Shown piece after piece: positions 1 to 11,558 of a stretch of DNA of 64,000 nt. The position numbers and the translations under genes were made by a program. The notes beneath the pieces were generated by a model. It worked only from the letters and a program-made list of their open reading frames with translations. It did not search any database and was not told the origin of the DNA. This DNA comes from Porodaedalea pini (lineage: Eukaryota > Basidiomycota > Agaricomycetes > Hymenochaetales > Hymenochaetaceae): assembly GCA_002794775.1 (NCBI GenBank), contig NBAY01000026.1:491498-555497 (forward strand), given 5' to 3'. How positions within the stretch are numbered: the first letter of the stretch is position 1; the number at the start of each line of letters is the position of its first letter.

Positions 1-618
1 ATTCTCTTTTCGGCGATTATTTGGATTAGTATTTACCGCTGTAATATTAATAGTCAGCTAGTACACAATGGTCGATGATATGGTAATATATAAGTCATAT
101 AAATTTTCCGACGGTACCGGTGCCTTGAGGATGTACGACCAGTCACGATCTCTGTTGGATTAGTAACTTAAAACATACGCTCAAAGCTTTGAAGTTTGTT
201 GTAAGAGCCTGGCAACTTGCCATTGATTCTTCAGTAAATCTGCACTGGGCTCGAGCTGTAACATAGTGTCTTTGAGACGTGTGTGCTGAGTCTTGTGTCA
301 TGCCTAGCTTCTCTTCGCAGCTCGACTCGAATATTTTTGACGAAGAAAGCAGGAGCCACCATAGAGACGAAGCCGCTCGTCGAAAGCAAAATTGTTATGG
401 CGTGAGGCTGTCTAGAATATGCAGGCTTCTCACGGTTTCTGCGACGTTTACAAATTACAGCAAGTTCTCAATATTATTAAAGATGCTCTACCATGCCTTG
501 CTCAAGTCGAGTTCATCACCATCATAAAGACAGGCTAGCTTCGTTGATGGAAGCCTTACAAAGGAGTACTTGAAGAAATCTACTTCTACCTCGACAAAAC
601 TTCGCACATGACGCATGA
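1..618. other. no supported gene
   Basis: AT-rich flank downstream of the first P450 gene. I find no reading frame with codon structure or family resemblance; short frames here look random. Confidence 0.5.
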
Positions 619-2885
619 TCACAGCCTAGGCGTCAGCACGACAGGCAGCTTGCCATTACTTACTATAAAGAAGTCGTGTAGATCTTCCTCCCATTTATTC
701 GGATCGTATCCCGGAGCGAACTGAAACTCGAAACGCTGCATAAGGAGAGCAACAACCATGCGCATCTCCGCAATCGCGAGCGCACGTCCTGCGCAATTCG
801 CGGGTCCATAGGAGAACGGGATGAACGCTGCTGTATCTGTGATCACTTCCGACTTCGAATTTGAGTCGAATGCATTTGGGTTGGAGGCTACAGAATGAGG
901 AGTGCGCTTGACGATGTTGGACTGCAGCCAGCGGTCGGGCCAGAAAGCGTCCGGAGCGGGGGAGAAATAAGCCGGATTGCGGTGCAGAGCGTAAGGCGGG
1001 ATGACCACTGCTGTGCCTTCAGGGATGAAACTGAAAAATCCACCCATGACTAGTTAGCATTTGAGATATATATCTTCACCAAGGCAAACACGAACCGGTC
1101 TCCGATCCACTTCCCACCGCTTCCAGCCTCCGGTGCACGCTGCAGATAGCTAGGGACGGGTGGCTGTAGGCGCAATGTTTCATTTCTAGAGTACAGGCGT
1201 TCATGAGGAATGATCAAATTAGTAGGAAGGAGCGCATTCGTACATGGCTGCATTGAGGAACGGCATTTCCGCGAGCTTCGACGTATCGAATGGATCGCCC
1301 TCGCCGGGCGGGAATGCTGTGTCGAGCTCCTTCTGCAGGCGCTTGTACTCCTGCGGGTTTCTGAGTATGAAATAGAACAGCCCACTGAGAGTCGTAGACG
1401 TCGTATCTGAGCCGGCGGCGATTGCAAGTCCACCGTCCGTCAGTATCTCCTCGTCTCTCGGTTGCACCTTCCCCACGCGCTCTTCATCGATCTGTGATAT
1501 CAAATCAGTGACCACAAAGAAGCAGAAATTAAAAGAGACGTACAAGGTGGTAGAACAGGTCCTTCGTTAATGATCCGTTCTCCTTGCGTGCGCGCACGCG
1601 TTCCATCCCAAATACATTGAAGGAGTCGATGTCCTTGCCTGAAAGGGGGAGCTTGCGCAGGAGAGGCAAGAGCCAAGGAATATGCTGGAAATATGCCATA
1701 AATCTGCCAAATCCCATTCCAAATAAGAACTCAGGAATGGTATATGGTATATTATAGCCCAAACGTACTCTACGTCGGATTCCAGCAATGTCCAGACGCC
1801 AACCTTGTCTCCAGCATCACGCATGAGCTCGAAGCCGCCCCCGAAGCTATAACATATGGTTAGTGCGGAGTATAAGGAGACCGTTGAATTTACGTACGCC
1901 ATATCACCCATGAAGTCCGTACTGCAAAGAAATCAGTGTCAACATATATTTCTAGTAGACTGAGAACAATTGTCTCACGCGAAATAGCTCAACCAATCTG
2001 CCAGGTTCACAGAAGGCACACCATTCTTCACAGAGCGCTTCTCAAGTTCTCCAATAAGCTGAAGCGCGCGCTTCTGGACGATTGGCTCGTAACCTTTCAC
2101 CGCTGCTGTACTGAACGCGCGGTTCCAGGGCTTACGGCGTCGCACTCGGTCATGGGTCGAGCGCAAAGCAACAAGGGACGGCGGCAGGTCACGAGGCGTA
2201 CGTTCTGACCACACTATACCGTACTACTAATAAATATTTGCATGTAATCAATAGAGGTGCGAAAACGTACTTGGTCCCTTAGGCATCCCATCGCCACCCA
2301 GAATACTAGAGATTGCGGAAACATCTAAGACGGAGAGCTCATTGGGACCTATAATGAGGCGACGTTAACAGGAGCGTATTACCTGATCAAGTGCCAAGAC
2401 CCACCAACACGGACGTACGGTCCATACTTCTCATGTAACTCCTTGTGGTAGATATGATTCTTCCCCTTCGCCATGACAGACGCAGCCCAGAACTTCGAAA
2501 TCTTCGCAAGCATAGGACCTGGGTACTTCGCAAGTGGATGCCAGGGCGAGAGTCGGTAGACAACGATGCTCGTCACCAAACAGAGGTAGAAGAGGGCGAA
2601 CGCGCTGAGGACCGCGAGCACGGTCGAGCCATGGAAGTGAGGGAGGAAACAAACAGCAGGGAGACTTGGAACTGCTATGAGCAGGAAGAAATGGACGAAG
2701 AAACGCGCTGCATCGGGTTCGAAGTGTTTGTAGATTGCATAGACTATCTGAAGGTCTGTAAATATTTATGTTTTTGAATGACATGACCGAGAGTCACCTA
2801 CCAGTGCGCTTGCTACATCGAAGAGGAGTGCGTCATGAAAAGCGAGCTCCGGCACTTTCAGAGTACGCAGCATAGAGGCATCCAT
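619..2885 (-). CDS. cytochrome P450 monooxygenase, copy A (intact, 10 exons)
   Basis: Haem-thiolate monooxygenase, probably ER-anchored, inserting one oxygen atom from O2 into an unknown lipophilic substrate. Ten exons join in frame to 583 aa: 2885-2802, 2747-2405, 2348-2271, 2213-1979, 1921-1898, 1846-1769, 1703-1544, 1491-1244, 1185-1096, 1030-619. Hydrophobic N-terminal segments are followed by a Pro-rich hinge (RLSPWHPLAKYPGP). The I-helix AGSDTT lies near residue 360, the K-helix ETLR near 420, the PDRW motif near 478, and the haem loop FSYGPANCAGRALA has its Cys near 526. The start is the first ATG after a TATA box 55 bp upstream. The hinge and loop recall basidiomycete P450s often annotated as 'high nitrogen upregulated' (CYP5037-like), but I cannot assign the CYP family. 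Exon sizes match the other copies, so it arose by tandem duplication. Confidence 0.93.
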
Positions 2886-2939
2886 GGTTACAATGCGGCA
2901 ATGGGGATAAAATACGCCGGAATCATTTTTATGGAGACG

Positions 2940-2946
2940 CTTTATA
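2940..2946 (-). promoter_or_regulatory. TATA box of P450 copy A
   Basis: TATAAAG on the minus strand, 55 bp before the start codon. The same heptamer lies upstream of copies C, D and E, so the core promoter was duplicated with the genes. Confidence 0.6.
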
Positions 2947-2949
2947 GGC

Positions 2950-5056
2950 CTGACACTGGGAATCGAAATGCTCCGACGATCGAAGCTATGGATTCATAAG
3001 ATCCAAGTGCGATACTGAATGCAAATGAGAAAGATCGTAAGCCAATATGGCCAAAAAGTGAAGGCGGGCAACTGTCCGTTATTGCGAACTCGCAAGAAGT
3101 CTTCCAGTTCATAATACTGAGTACGAGTTGGAGCCATTGATAGGTGCGTGAATGAATCAGACAAGCTTCTCGGACTTCGATAGAACCGGCCAGACGACAT
3201 GACCTACGTTTCGTCCCATAAGCACAACCCTATGAAGTACTGCCAGCCAGTTCTTTTCCCACCAGTTTGAAGCCCGCATCAACCATCTCCCAGCTTGAGA
3301 GGTAAACTTTCGGACATAGTTTCGCTCCCGGCAATGCGATGCGGGCATGCGCAGCTGTGGTGCTCTTGAGCGGAAAGCTTTTAATATTCGGTTTTGGAGG
3401 TCCCCTACAAGGTCTATTCCGGAACGTATGGAGCAAGATTTAGGGGCTGTGCAGTATTCTTTGCGGCTTCCGCAAATGACGGCAAAACAATACATAGTAA
3501 TAAGTTTCATGCGTACATGTGTTAATTTTCCGTGTGGGATACTTGGTGCTCAGTGAAACAGTCAAATCCACAGTCAAGTCCTCTCCGCTACGGCCTTGCA
3601 TTACCAAAGCAGTGTTGTTAGTCTTGGGGAGAGGGGTATGAAGTGCACAGTTCGTCAAGGGTTCTCTAGTATGCTTACAGACGCTGCGAATCTCGCGTGA
3701 AAAATGCCCCTTTGCGGCGTGAGAACTTGAATAACCTGACCAAACAATACTCACTCCTTCGAAGTTCAAACGCAACAAAGTGAACGTGCTGGCAGCTAGC
3801 TAGCTACTTGTACGCTCCTCGATATGCATCTTAGTACTGGGTACATGGTCCTGCGATTCGTAGAGTAAAGGTAGCGCCTCTCCGCGCTCTCCTTTCTCTG
3901 AAACGACCCTTCTCATGTAAAATCCTGAAAAGAGAGCAGAGGGACAACATCAGACTTCAACAGTGAATTCGAGATAATGCAGCGTTGTTCTGGGCGTCGG
4001 AAACTGCTATGCTCTGGCGAACTTCGTATAAGCGACGGATGGAAACCGTAGCCGACGAAGTACGAGTGGTTCATTACTTGGCCTCCGACTCCGAAATGCG
4101 GAAGAAGACAAAGTCTTCTAATTACAGTGGCCATAAAGTCCGAGACTTATCGGTCTGATAAACAGAATGAGCTCATCTGACTTCCTCCTCAGTATGATGC
4201 GCGAGGTCGCGCAATTAGGAACGTGGGTAAGAAGCACTCGCATGAAGAGCACGAGGCATTCAACTGGATAGAGGACATGACGATAACCAAGAAATACATT
4301 GCGGACAATTGTCGATCCATGAGAGGTGCGAGGGTCGACAGCGACGTCATCAGAAAGGTAAAGTCCGTAATCTAGCATGCACCGTATTCTCACCTAGGCT
4401 GCTGAGGCTTCGTAGTATCAGGCACTGTGTCGGCGCCAGCATTGGCGAGGAGCGTGGGAACTATCGCGACGCCATTTGAAGCTGAGTTGACCCCAGGACT
4501 AGGACTTATTAGTATTACATTCAGGAGGAGCTGCGAGGGTACGATTTGCCATAGACACTTCTGTGTTGCGCACATACAGTTCGCCCTACATGGTAGCAGG
4601 AGGACACATCCTTCGGCTCGCAGATTCCAAAAACCCCGAACGACGTGTTGGAAGATGTCTACATATGCTTGAGGATGATCACTGGCATTGCGGTGCGCAG
4701 CCTGGACATTTAAATCCGACACGACCAGTTTGTATGGACAAAGATGTAGATGGTGAGAGCCGGTTTTGTTCTCCATCACTTATGAGATGGCCCGGGACCG
4801 ATGTAGAACTCTCCAATCTGGCTCAGCTCGAAGTCGATGGAGAATGAGGAAAGAAGTTAGAATGAGATGGGTACTCTTGTATACCTTAGTCAGCGAGAAG
4901 TAGACTATCCATCTTGAAGTTGCCTTTAATGAAATGAACTCGGTAAGTCTTGTTCTATGGACATAAGAAGTACTAGTGCATCGTAAATCTCTGGTCGAGA
5001 GGCTGCGAACCAGAATACCAATAGGAGAAGGAAAAAGTTGATGTGTTTACTCGCTA
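2950..5056. other. intergenic, no supported gene
   Basis: About 2.1 kb between P450 copy A and the tRNA. Several frames of 70-130 codons exist on both strands, but none shows a recognisable domain, consistent splice sites or sustained codon bias. It may contain a decayed gene around 3.9-4.8 kb; I cannot identify it. Confidence 0.4.
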
Positions 5057-5154
5057 TGTCTCTGGTGTGAATCGAACACACGGCGCCACGGACTCTCAGA
5101 ACACCCAACCCTTATAGCCACAACGTGGCGATTTAACCACTAATCGACAGAGAC
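5057..5154 (-). tRNA. tRNA-His (GUG) with 26-nt intron
   Basis: A full cloverleaf can be drawn. The acceptor is a perfect 7-bp pairing of GTCTCTG with CAGAGAC. The D-stem is GATT/AATC, the anticodon stem CCACG/CGTGG, and the T-arm GTGTG-TTCGATT-CACAC. The anticodon GTG lies at 5121-5119 with T at position 33 and G at 37. An intron of 26 nt (5117-5092) interrupts the loop after position 37, the canonical place for nuclear tRNA introns. The variable loop has four bases and the discriminator is A. The gene stands alone between P450 copies A and B. Confidence 0.88.
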
Positions 5155-5856
5155 GATATACATATGTCTATAAATTTTCTGTTTCTTTATGTGTTCTCCA
5201 TCACGTGCATTTTTTTCTTATGGCCGTGACGGCGCGTTTGCTGCCTCCGCGTGACTTCCACTCGCGTCTTCCTTTCCTCCGTCAAGTGCGGCCGTAAAGC
5301 TTAGGGAAAGAAAATCTCAATTGCCCCTGAAACTTGCGGCCGTAATGTAAACCCAGCGTCTGAGCTGATACAGGACGAAAAGCTTCGGAATATCGGCGAG
5401 ACGAGGTGCGTAAGCCTCTGCCTCTTCGGTGCCATGGCATTAACAGGCGTTTTTATCGTAACTTGAAGCATGCTCAGATAGAACTCTGTGTCGCTTGGAG
5501 TAACAGTTGGGTGCTCTTGATGAACACACGGTGTGAACCGTCCTCTTTTGCGCCGATCAGTGCGCCTCCTTAGATCTGCGCGAACCGTCTCCTCGCCGCA
5601 CTTCTCCTTTACTTCCATACGGATGGCCGTTAGTCCGTCTTGGAACCGCACACGCATGCATAGCATTCCAATATCCAAACTGAAACGCCCGTTTGCTACG
5701 TGAAATGCGTAATGCCTCTACGACGTCGAATGCCCGGGTGAGTTGCGCCCGTCGTCGGCCTCGGGCATGTCTTCTTAGCTGAGCCCACGCCTGTGGATAC
5801 CTTAAAGCACGCCCGTAACGGTTAGGAGTCCTGTGCGCCAACCCCAAGCTTTCAAG
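5155..5856. other. upstream region of P450 copy B
   Basis: About 700 bp without a supported gene. Unlike copies A, C, D and E, no clear TATAAAG stands within 150 bp of the copy B start. A moderately GC-rich stretch at 5540-5830 has frames on the minus strand that I do not recognise. Confidence 0.35.
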
Positions 5857-8146
5857 ATGTTGCTCCCTTCGAACTACTACGCGAACGCGATAAGCGGCCT
5901 GCCCGTGCTCGATATACGTGATGCGTTTCTTTTCGTCGTCGCAGGTGCTCTCGTACGCTGCTTTCCCCTGTTGTTAGTTGCGTTTGCTCACACCTTTGTT
6001 TTGCAGGCGACCCACCTAATTTACAAGAAATACGAAGTGCAGCCCTCGAGCTATATTCCCACTTTCCTTCTTCTCATCGCAACGCCATATCTTTGCTCCT
6101 CCTTCCTCCTCGCGCACTTTGCATCAGCAGGTAGTGCCTATCTCGCCGGCTTCGGCGCGTTCTATGCCACGCTCTTGACTAGTATCGCGTGCTACCGTCT
6201 TTCGCCATGGCATCCGCTTGCAAAGTATCCTGGCCCCATCCTCGCGAAACTCTCGAAGTTCTGGATCATCTACATTATCTTGAAAGGCGACCAGCTGCGT
6301 GTGATTGCAGATTTGCACAAAAAGCATGGACCCTATGTGCGCCTTGGTGAGTGGTGTCCTGATTCTAAAGTGCAGACAAACTTACAAGTTTGACGTCAGG
6401 CCCGAATGAGCTTTCCTTCGCCGACGCAGATCTTCTGCCCGCTCTCCTCGCCCCGGATATGCCGAGAGGCCCTAGTACGTTCTCTATGCATAAATTACTG
6501 TTTTCTTCTATTTTTAACGAAATGATTGCATCACAGTGTGGGACGGCCGCCGCAACCCCGACGCGGAGCCTTCGCTCATCGCAACACGTAGCAGCGCCGA
6601 CCACGCGCGCAAGCGCACTCCATGGACACACGCGTTTAGCACCGCATCCGTGCGTGAGTATCACCCTGCGATCGCACGACGCGTCTCGCAGCTCGCGGAC
6701 GAGCTCGAGAAGCGCGCACTCGCGGGCGAGACGATAAACCTGGTGACTTGGATGACGTACTTCGCGTGAGTTTTCTTTTTCATACTTTGGAATGATCAGT
6801 TGAACTGATGGTGGGTTGTGTCCGTATAGGTTCGACTTCATGGGTGATATGGCGTGAGTCCTTCGCTAATATCATATCTTTTCATGCTGATTTCGTGCCA
6901 AAGGTTCGGCGGTGGCTTCGAGCTCATGCGCGACGGCGACGTAAACGGACTGTGGAAGATGATGGTGGACCGGATCGAGTACGTTCACTCAGCGTGCCAT
7001 TGTTTCCTAACAATGCACTCACTCTTGTTTACACCTTGCTAGTGTTATCGGGTGGCAGATGCATATACCTTGGGCGACGCGTCTTCTGCTCAAGGTCCCA
7101 TTCGCAACTGAAGCAGTCGTAAAATTCCGTAACTTCACGATTCAGTGTGCGGCACAGCGTAAGATGAAGGGCTCGCACGTGAAGGATCTCTTCTACCACC
7201 TCGTAAGCTCAATGTCTTCCCCTTTGAACCGTTCCGAATGATACTCACCTTCACGGTCTTCATTTTTAGATCAATGAAGGCCACGAGGACCCAGACGCAG
7301 CACCATCCGAGCTCAGCGAGGTCGTCGTTAGTGGCGAGCTTGCGATTGTCGCAGGCTCGGACACGACGTCCACGACGCTTAGCGGAGTTTTCTTCTACCT
7401 GCTCACGAACCCAGAATACTACGCACGTCTGCGTGCCGAGGTCGACGCAGCATTCCCGCCCGGCGAGGGCGAGCCGTTCGACGGAACGCGTCTTGCGGAG
7501 ATGAAGTACCTGAACGCCGTCATGTACGTTCACTTTCTCTTTTCTTCTGTTTTAGAGTAAGAGGGAGTGGAAATTGATGGATACTTGGTGACAGAAATGA
7601 GACAATGCGCGTGCAGCCGGCAGTACCAACTGGAATCCAACGTGCTCCGGAGAAGGGTACTGGTGGGAAGTGGATCGGCAAGCAGTACGTACAATGGTTT
7701 TCAAATCCCTTTCCTTCTTTCCGACCGCTCATTTTGTTCGAAATAGCTTCTTAACAGAGGGCACCGCCGTGAACATCCCGCCCTACGTGCTTCACCATGA
7801 CCCGCGTTACTTCTCGCCCGCACCAGACTCATTCTGGCCCGACCGCTGGCTGCAAGGCTCCCCGTCCGAGAAGCTCGGTAATTATCCCGAGGTCGGGCAT
7901 GAAAAAGCTATGGGCCCGGTGACGCACAACGTGAATGCATTCATCCCGTTCAGCGCGGGGCACGCGAATTGCGCAGGCAAGAACCTCGCACTGGCGGAGA
8001 TGCGCACGGTCGTCGCATTGCTCATGCAACGCTTCGATATCCGCCTCGCGCCTGGATATGACACCACTCGCTGGGAGCGCGAGATGATTGATTTGTTCGT
8101 GGTGAAGCCCAGCGAACTGCCTGTTGTGATTACGCTGAGGGCGTGA
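5857..8146 (+). CDS. cytochrome P450 monooxygenase, copy B (intact, 10 exons)
   Basis: Membrane-bound P450 of the same family as copy A. Exons 5857-5952, 6007-6346, 6400-6474, 6537-6765, 6830-6853, 6904-6978, 7043-7202, 7270-7523, 7595-7684 and 7747-8146 all have GT-AG borders and join in frame to 580 aa. Motifs: hinge RLSPWHPLAKYPGP, AGSDTTSTT near residue 361, ETMR K-helix, PDRW, and haem loop FSAGHANCAGKNLA with Cys near 523. It is the most divergent member. The first 30 residues differ, the haem loop reads AGH...GKN instead of YGP...GRA, and the I-helix exon is six bases longer than in A. Its coding sequence is more GC-rich than the other copies. It likely has a different substrate from A, D and E. 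Confidence 0.93.
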
Positions 8147-8444
8147 AACACGCGTTTAGCCGTTTCGGCTTGGAGCGGGAGTGTTTGAAAGGGTGTCGGT
8201 TGGTGCATAAGTAATGCGTGGGTCGGTATCATACGTGGCCGTGCTGTCGGTGTATGCGCGATGATTCGCCTTGTAGACTAGACTCTAAATTTTATACTTC
8301 TTTTCTTCCAGGATGAGATCTTTGTATGTAACTTCCAGTGCTTGAGGAGTCCCGAATGTCTCTGATGGAGATTTGTAGAGCACAAGTTCACAAATGACGT
8401 GTCTGTACAATGTTGTCAAATGCCAGCTGGTAAGTTACTAAGTA

Positions 8445-8878
8445 CAGTTGATTATCTCATAAGGAATATGCAAAATCCGGAATTTCATATTCCCTATGAG
8501 ATAATATTCCTGAGTAGAATGTCACTTTTGTGTGACATATGTGTGACTTGCAAAAAAAATTAAAATTTTACTACTTTTTCTTTTTTTGAAGTGCATTTTA
8601 GGCCAAACCTGTTGCATGGAGCAAGTTTTGAGCTAACAAGGCAAATTTATGTTTGATAGAGGTGCTGGCTCACTTGGTTTGGCTTTGGCACATCCTAATT
8701 TCCCACATGTTTTTGGTGCAAAACCTTATCTGGTAAGGAATATTTACAAAAAACATTATTCCCTATTAGGTATCAGATTTTTGTGGAATATCCCACTGAA
8801 ATGTGGTCGATTCCGAGAAATTTTATTCCTTATGAGAAATATTCCCTATGAGCTAATTTGCTATGAGATAATCAACTG
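8445..8878. mobile_element. 434-bp non-autonomous TA-flanked element (pogo/Tc1-like MITE)
   Basis: The ends are perfect inverted repeats, CAGTTGATTATCTCATA, flanked by the dinucleotide TA on both sides (8443-8444 and 8879-8880), as expected for Tc1/mariner/pogo target duplication. There is no coding capacity. Inside, a motif close to CTCATARGGAATA recurs several times in both orientations near the two ends, as transposase-binding subterminal repeats do. It lies about 300 bp downstream of P450 copy B. Confidence 0.8.
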
Positions 8879-8975
8879 TACATCTGGGCTGGAGTCTGAG
8901 TAGTGCCAGACGCTCGGCCTCGTCCGAGGAAATGCAGCCAGATCGGTTGCTAAACTCAAGTCGCTTAATACTCTA

Positions 8976-9860
8976 AGGTAGACGAAAGTTAAACTCGACA
9001 AGCTGTGACGCGTGTGGCGCTAACCTCACTTGCCTAATCTGGCTTCACACAACATCGACGAAACTGCCTCGTCAACTGGACACAAGATCAAAATTGAGCC
9101 TCACAGAGTTGTTGGGGTTGCATTTACCTACAAACCTGTGTTTTTAAAAATTTAGAAATAATAACTTTTGATGATTTTATAAGAAGAAAAAAGTTTTTTT
9201 GTTGCAAATGCGTCAGATTTTACTTTGCAACAATCTGATGAAATTTTGAAATTTTGACCACGGAAGTTTGGCCGCTCTCGGCTAATTCTCTATGACAAAT
9301 AACTTCCTTTTATAGTAGTTTTAGACAATTACTAATTGTGCATATCCTCAGCATTTTCTCCCCTTCAACACTGCCTTGCCACAAAAAAGCACTATGCCAC
9401 ACCATTCAAACAAGGATTACAAGGATAGACCTAATAATGAAAAGGAGATGGAGCAGAACATAAAAATTTGCCTTGACCAAATCCCTTTGGAACTATTCAA
9501 ACAGTGTGTTTTTATTTATTTACCAATTACCAGTTCAAGACATTGATATTTATTTAGCTTTGCTAACCACTCAGAGCGGTTCATGGATTGTTACCGTCAT
9601 GGATTGAATGGGAAACAGGCACAGTGGGCAAACAAAAAATACCATGGCCACAGAACACTACCAGATAGATTTATGACAGGGATGGAGGTTCATGGAATAT
9701 AACAAATGTATTTCTCATTCTACAACAGCTAACAAAACTTTTCAAAAATTTGACCTCACGATTTTGGCCGCTAGGGTCCTTCCTAATGGGGTAAGCAAGG
9801 GGTTCAGGGTCCGTGACAGTGATGTGACATCAGCTTGTCGAGTTTAACTTTCGTCTACCT
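8976..9860. mobile_element. 885-bp non-autonomous element with 30-bp terminal inverted repeats
   Basis: The first 30 bases (8976-9005, beginning AGGTAGACGAAAG) are repeated inverted at 9831-9860. TA stands outside each end (8974-8975, 9861-9862). The interior is AT-rich with no supported reading frame. The TIR differs from that of the neighbouring 434-bp element and of the 9.4-kb element at 15462, so three unrelated TIR families sit in this window. The mobilising transposase is not present here. Confidence 0.75.
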
Positions 9861-10060
9861 TATCAAACCTATCAGGTCCGGAACGCTTCTGATCGCATCA
9901 AGAAAGCCGACCTTCTGAGCGTGCGTCGTACGGGCTGCACTCAGGCTCGGCTTTTAATACCTACTTGTGGCTCTCCTTCATTTCAACCAATACCATACAC
10001 CTAGTTGCTATCATGGCTGACCGATCCACGACCCTTCATTTCATCCAAGTAGACCAATCC

Positions 10061-10067
10061 TATAAAG
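10061..10067 (+). promoter_or_regulatory. relic TATA box of P450 copy C
   Basis: TATAAAG 65 bp before the former start codon of the broken P450 copy, matching the promoters of copies A, D and E. Confidence 0.4.
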
Positions 10068-10125
10068 CGGCTCCGCGATGTGGGGGCCGTTCTCCATATC
10101 ATCGCCAGTGGCTCACTGCACTATC

Positions 10126-10990
10126 ATGGATACTGTATGTCTATGCTAGGTACTATGAAAGTGCCCGAGCTCATATTTCGTGACGCACTACTCTTTGGTG
10201 TAGCATGCGCACTGGCGAGTGTTTTCTAGTCATATTACCCGGATTTTTTCTAGCAGACCTTTAGTCCGTCCATGCAATCTACAAACGTACCGAACCCGAT
10301 GCATCGCGCCCCTGCGTTCACTTCCTCCTGCTCATCGCAGTTCCAAGTCTTCCTGCTGTTTGCTTCCGTAATTACTTCCATGACTCCGCCGCACTTTCGA
10401 CCCTTAGCGTCTTCGCTCTCTTCTATTTCTCTTTGGCTACAAGCATCGTCGTGTACCGACTCTCTCCATGTCACCCATTTGCGAAGTACCCACGCTCTCC
10501 TGCTGCCTCCGCCTTCGAAATGAAACTATGCGCCTCCAGTCTGCTGTTGGCAGTTGTCTGCAGCGTGCGCCTGCAGCAGGAGGCGGCGGAAAGTGGATTG
10601 GAGATCGGTCCGTCACGGTGTTCAATTTACAAAAATATCAGTCCCAAATGCTAAGTCGTAGATAGTATATTCAGCTTCATCTCAGAAGGCACAGCAGTGG
10701 TCATCCCACCCTACGCTCTGCAACGCAATCCATCTTACTTCTCCCCTGCACCGGACTTATTCTGGCCAGACTGCTGGCTGCAGCCCAACTCCGTCAAGCG
10801 CACTCGTCACTCTGTAGCCTCAAATCCCGATGCGTTGGACGATGCGTTGGACTCAGAATCGGAGTCGGAGTTAGTCACGAACACAACAGCGTTTATCCCT
10901 TTCTCATACAGGCCCGCGAACTCGCGGAGATGGTATAGTCATCGCACTACTGATGTGGCGCTTCGAGATCAGTTCGCTCCGGAGACTCTG
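10126..10990 (+). pseudogene. cytochrome P450 copy C, internally deleted
   Basis: Remnant with exon 1, most of exon 2, exon 9 and exon 10. Exon 1 carries a stop after seven codons and its donor is GC instead of GT. Exon 2 runs through the TM segment and the hinge, then at about 10495 jumps from AAGTACC directly into intron 8 sequence (CTCTCCTGCTGCC). Exons 3 to 8, with the I-helix, are gone. Exon 9 retains the K-helix ETMR. In exon 10 the haem loop is cut by a 22-bp deletion after PAN, removing the axial Cys and shifting the frame. Intron 8 and exon 9 are closest to copy F, so C and F share a recent ancestor. Confidence 0.9.
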
Positions 10991-11439
10991 TCGGTAACGG
11001 GCCTAACGGCTGATATCAACCATCAAATGGTTTTTTGGCAGTTTTGCTAAGCCATCATCGACCCTTTCTAAACGCGTATGTGCGCTCGTGTCGCTATTCC
11101 CTTCCTAGTCGCCTAATACTCTACAAGACAATTGATCCGTACCGCTTCTCCAACGTCCTACAGCTAGCGATCCCCGATCTCCGCTACCCGTGTGGCAGCC
11201 GGCTTCAGTGCTTATTGTGGGAAACCGAAGGTGAGGACGACGGTGGCACAAACATCATTAGCAGAGCATTGCCGCGGGCAAACGCGATTGGATGACAAAA
11301 GGGCATGAGTGGAATATAAACAAAGACTGGCTGCGGATGCCGCCTGGTGCCTGTTTCTGCACAATCTGCACTGCTTGCTCGAAATCTATCGCTTACGACC
11401 TCCCTTCCATCTCACTCTGGTTACTTTATGCACCGGCCC
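10991..11439. other. intergenic between P450 copies C and D
   Basis: No supported gene. It probably holds the tail of the copy C duplication unit followed by the copy D promoter region. Confidence 0.4.
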
Positions 11440-11446
11440 TATAAAG
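11440..11446 (+). promoter_or_regulatory. TATA box of P450 copy D
   Basis: TATAAAG 113 bp upstream of the copy D start codon, within a context like that of copies C and E. Confidence 0.55.
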
Positions 11447-11558
11447 TGGCATCTCAACGTGAACTTTGTGGAGGCGCTTCTGGTTTGGTTTGCTATACCA
11501 ACTAGTTGCTTCAAGGGATCTTTTCTACATACCATCACCAGTCTGCCACTGCGCAATT

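Noticed and set aside
4390..4779. Possible membrane-protein exon on the minus strand
   Set aside because: Hydrophobic patch only; surrounding frames do not join and no signature could be matched.
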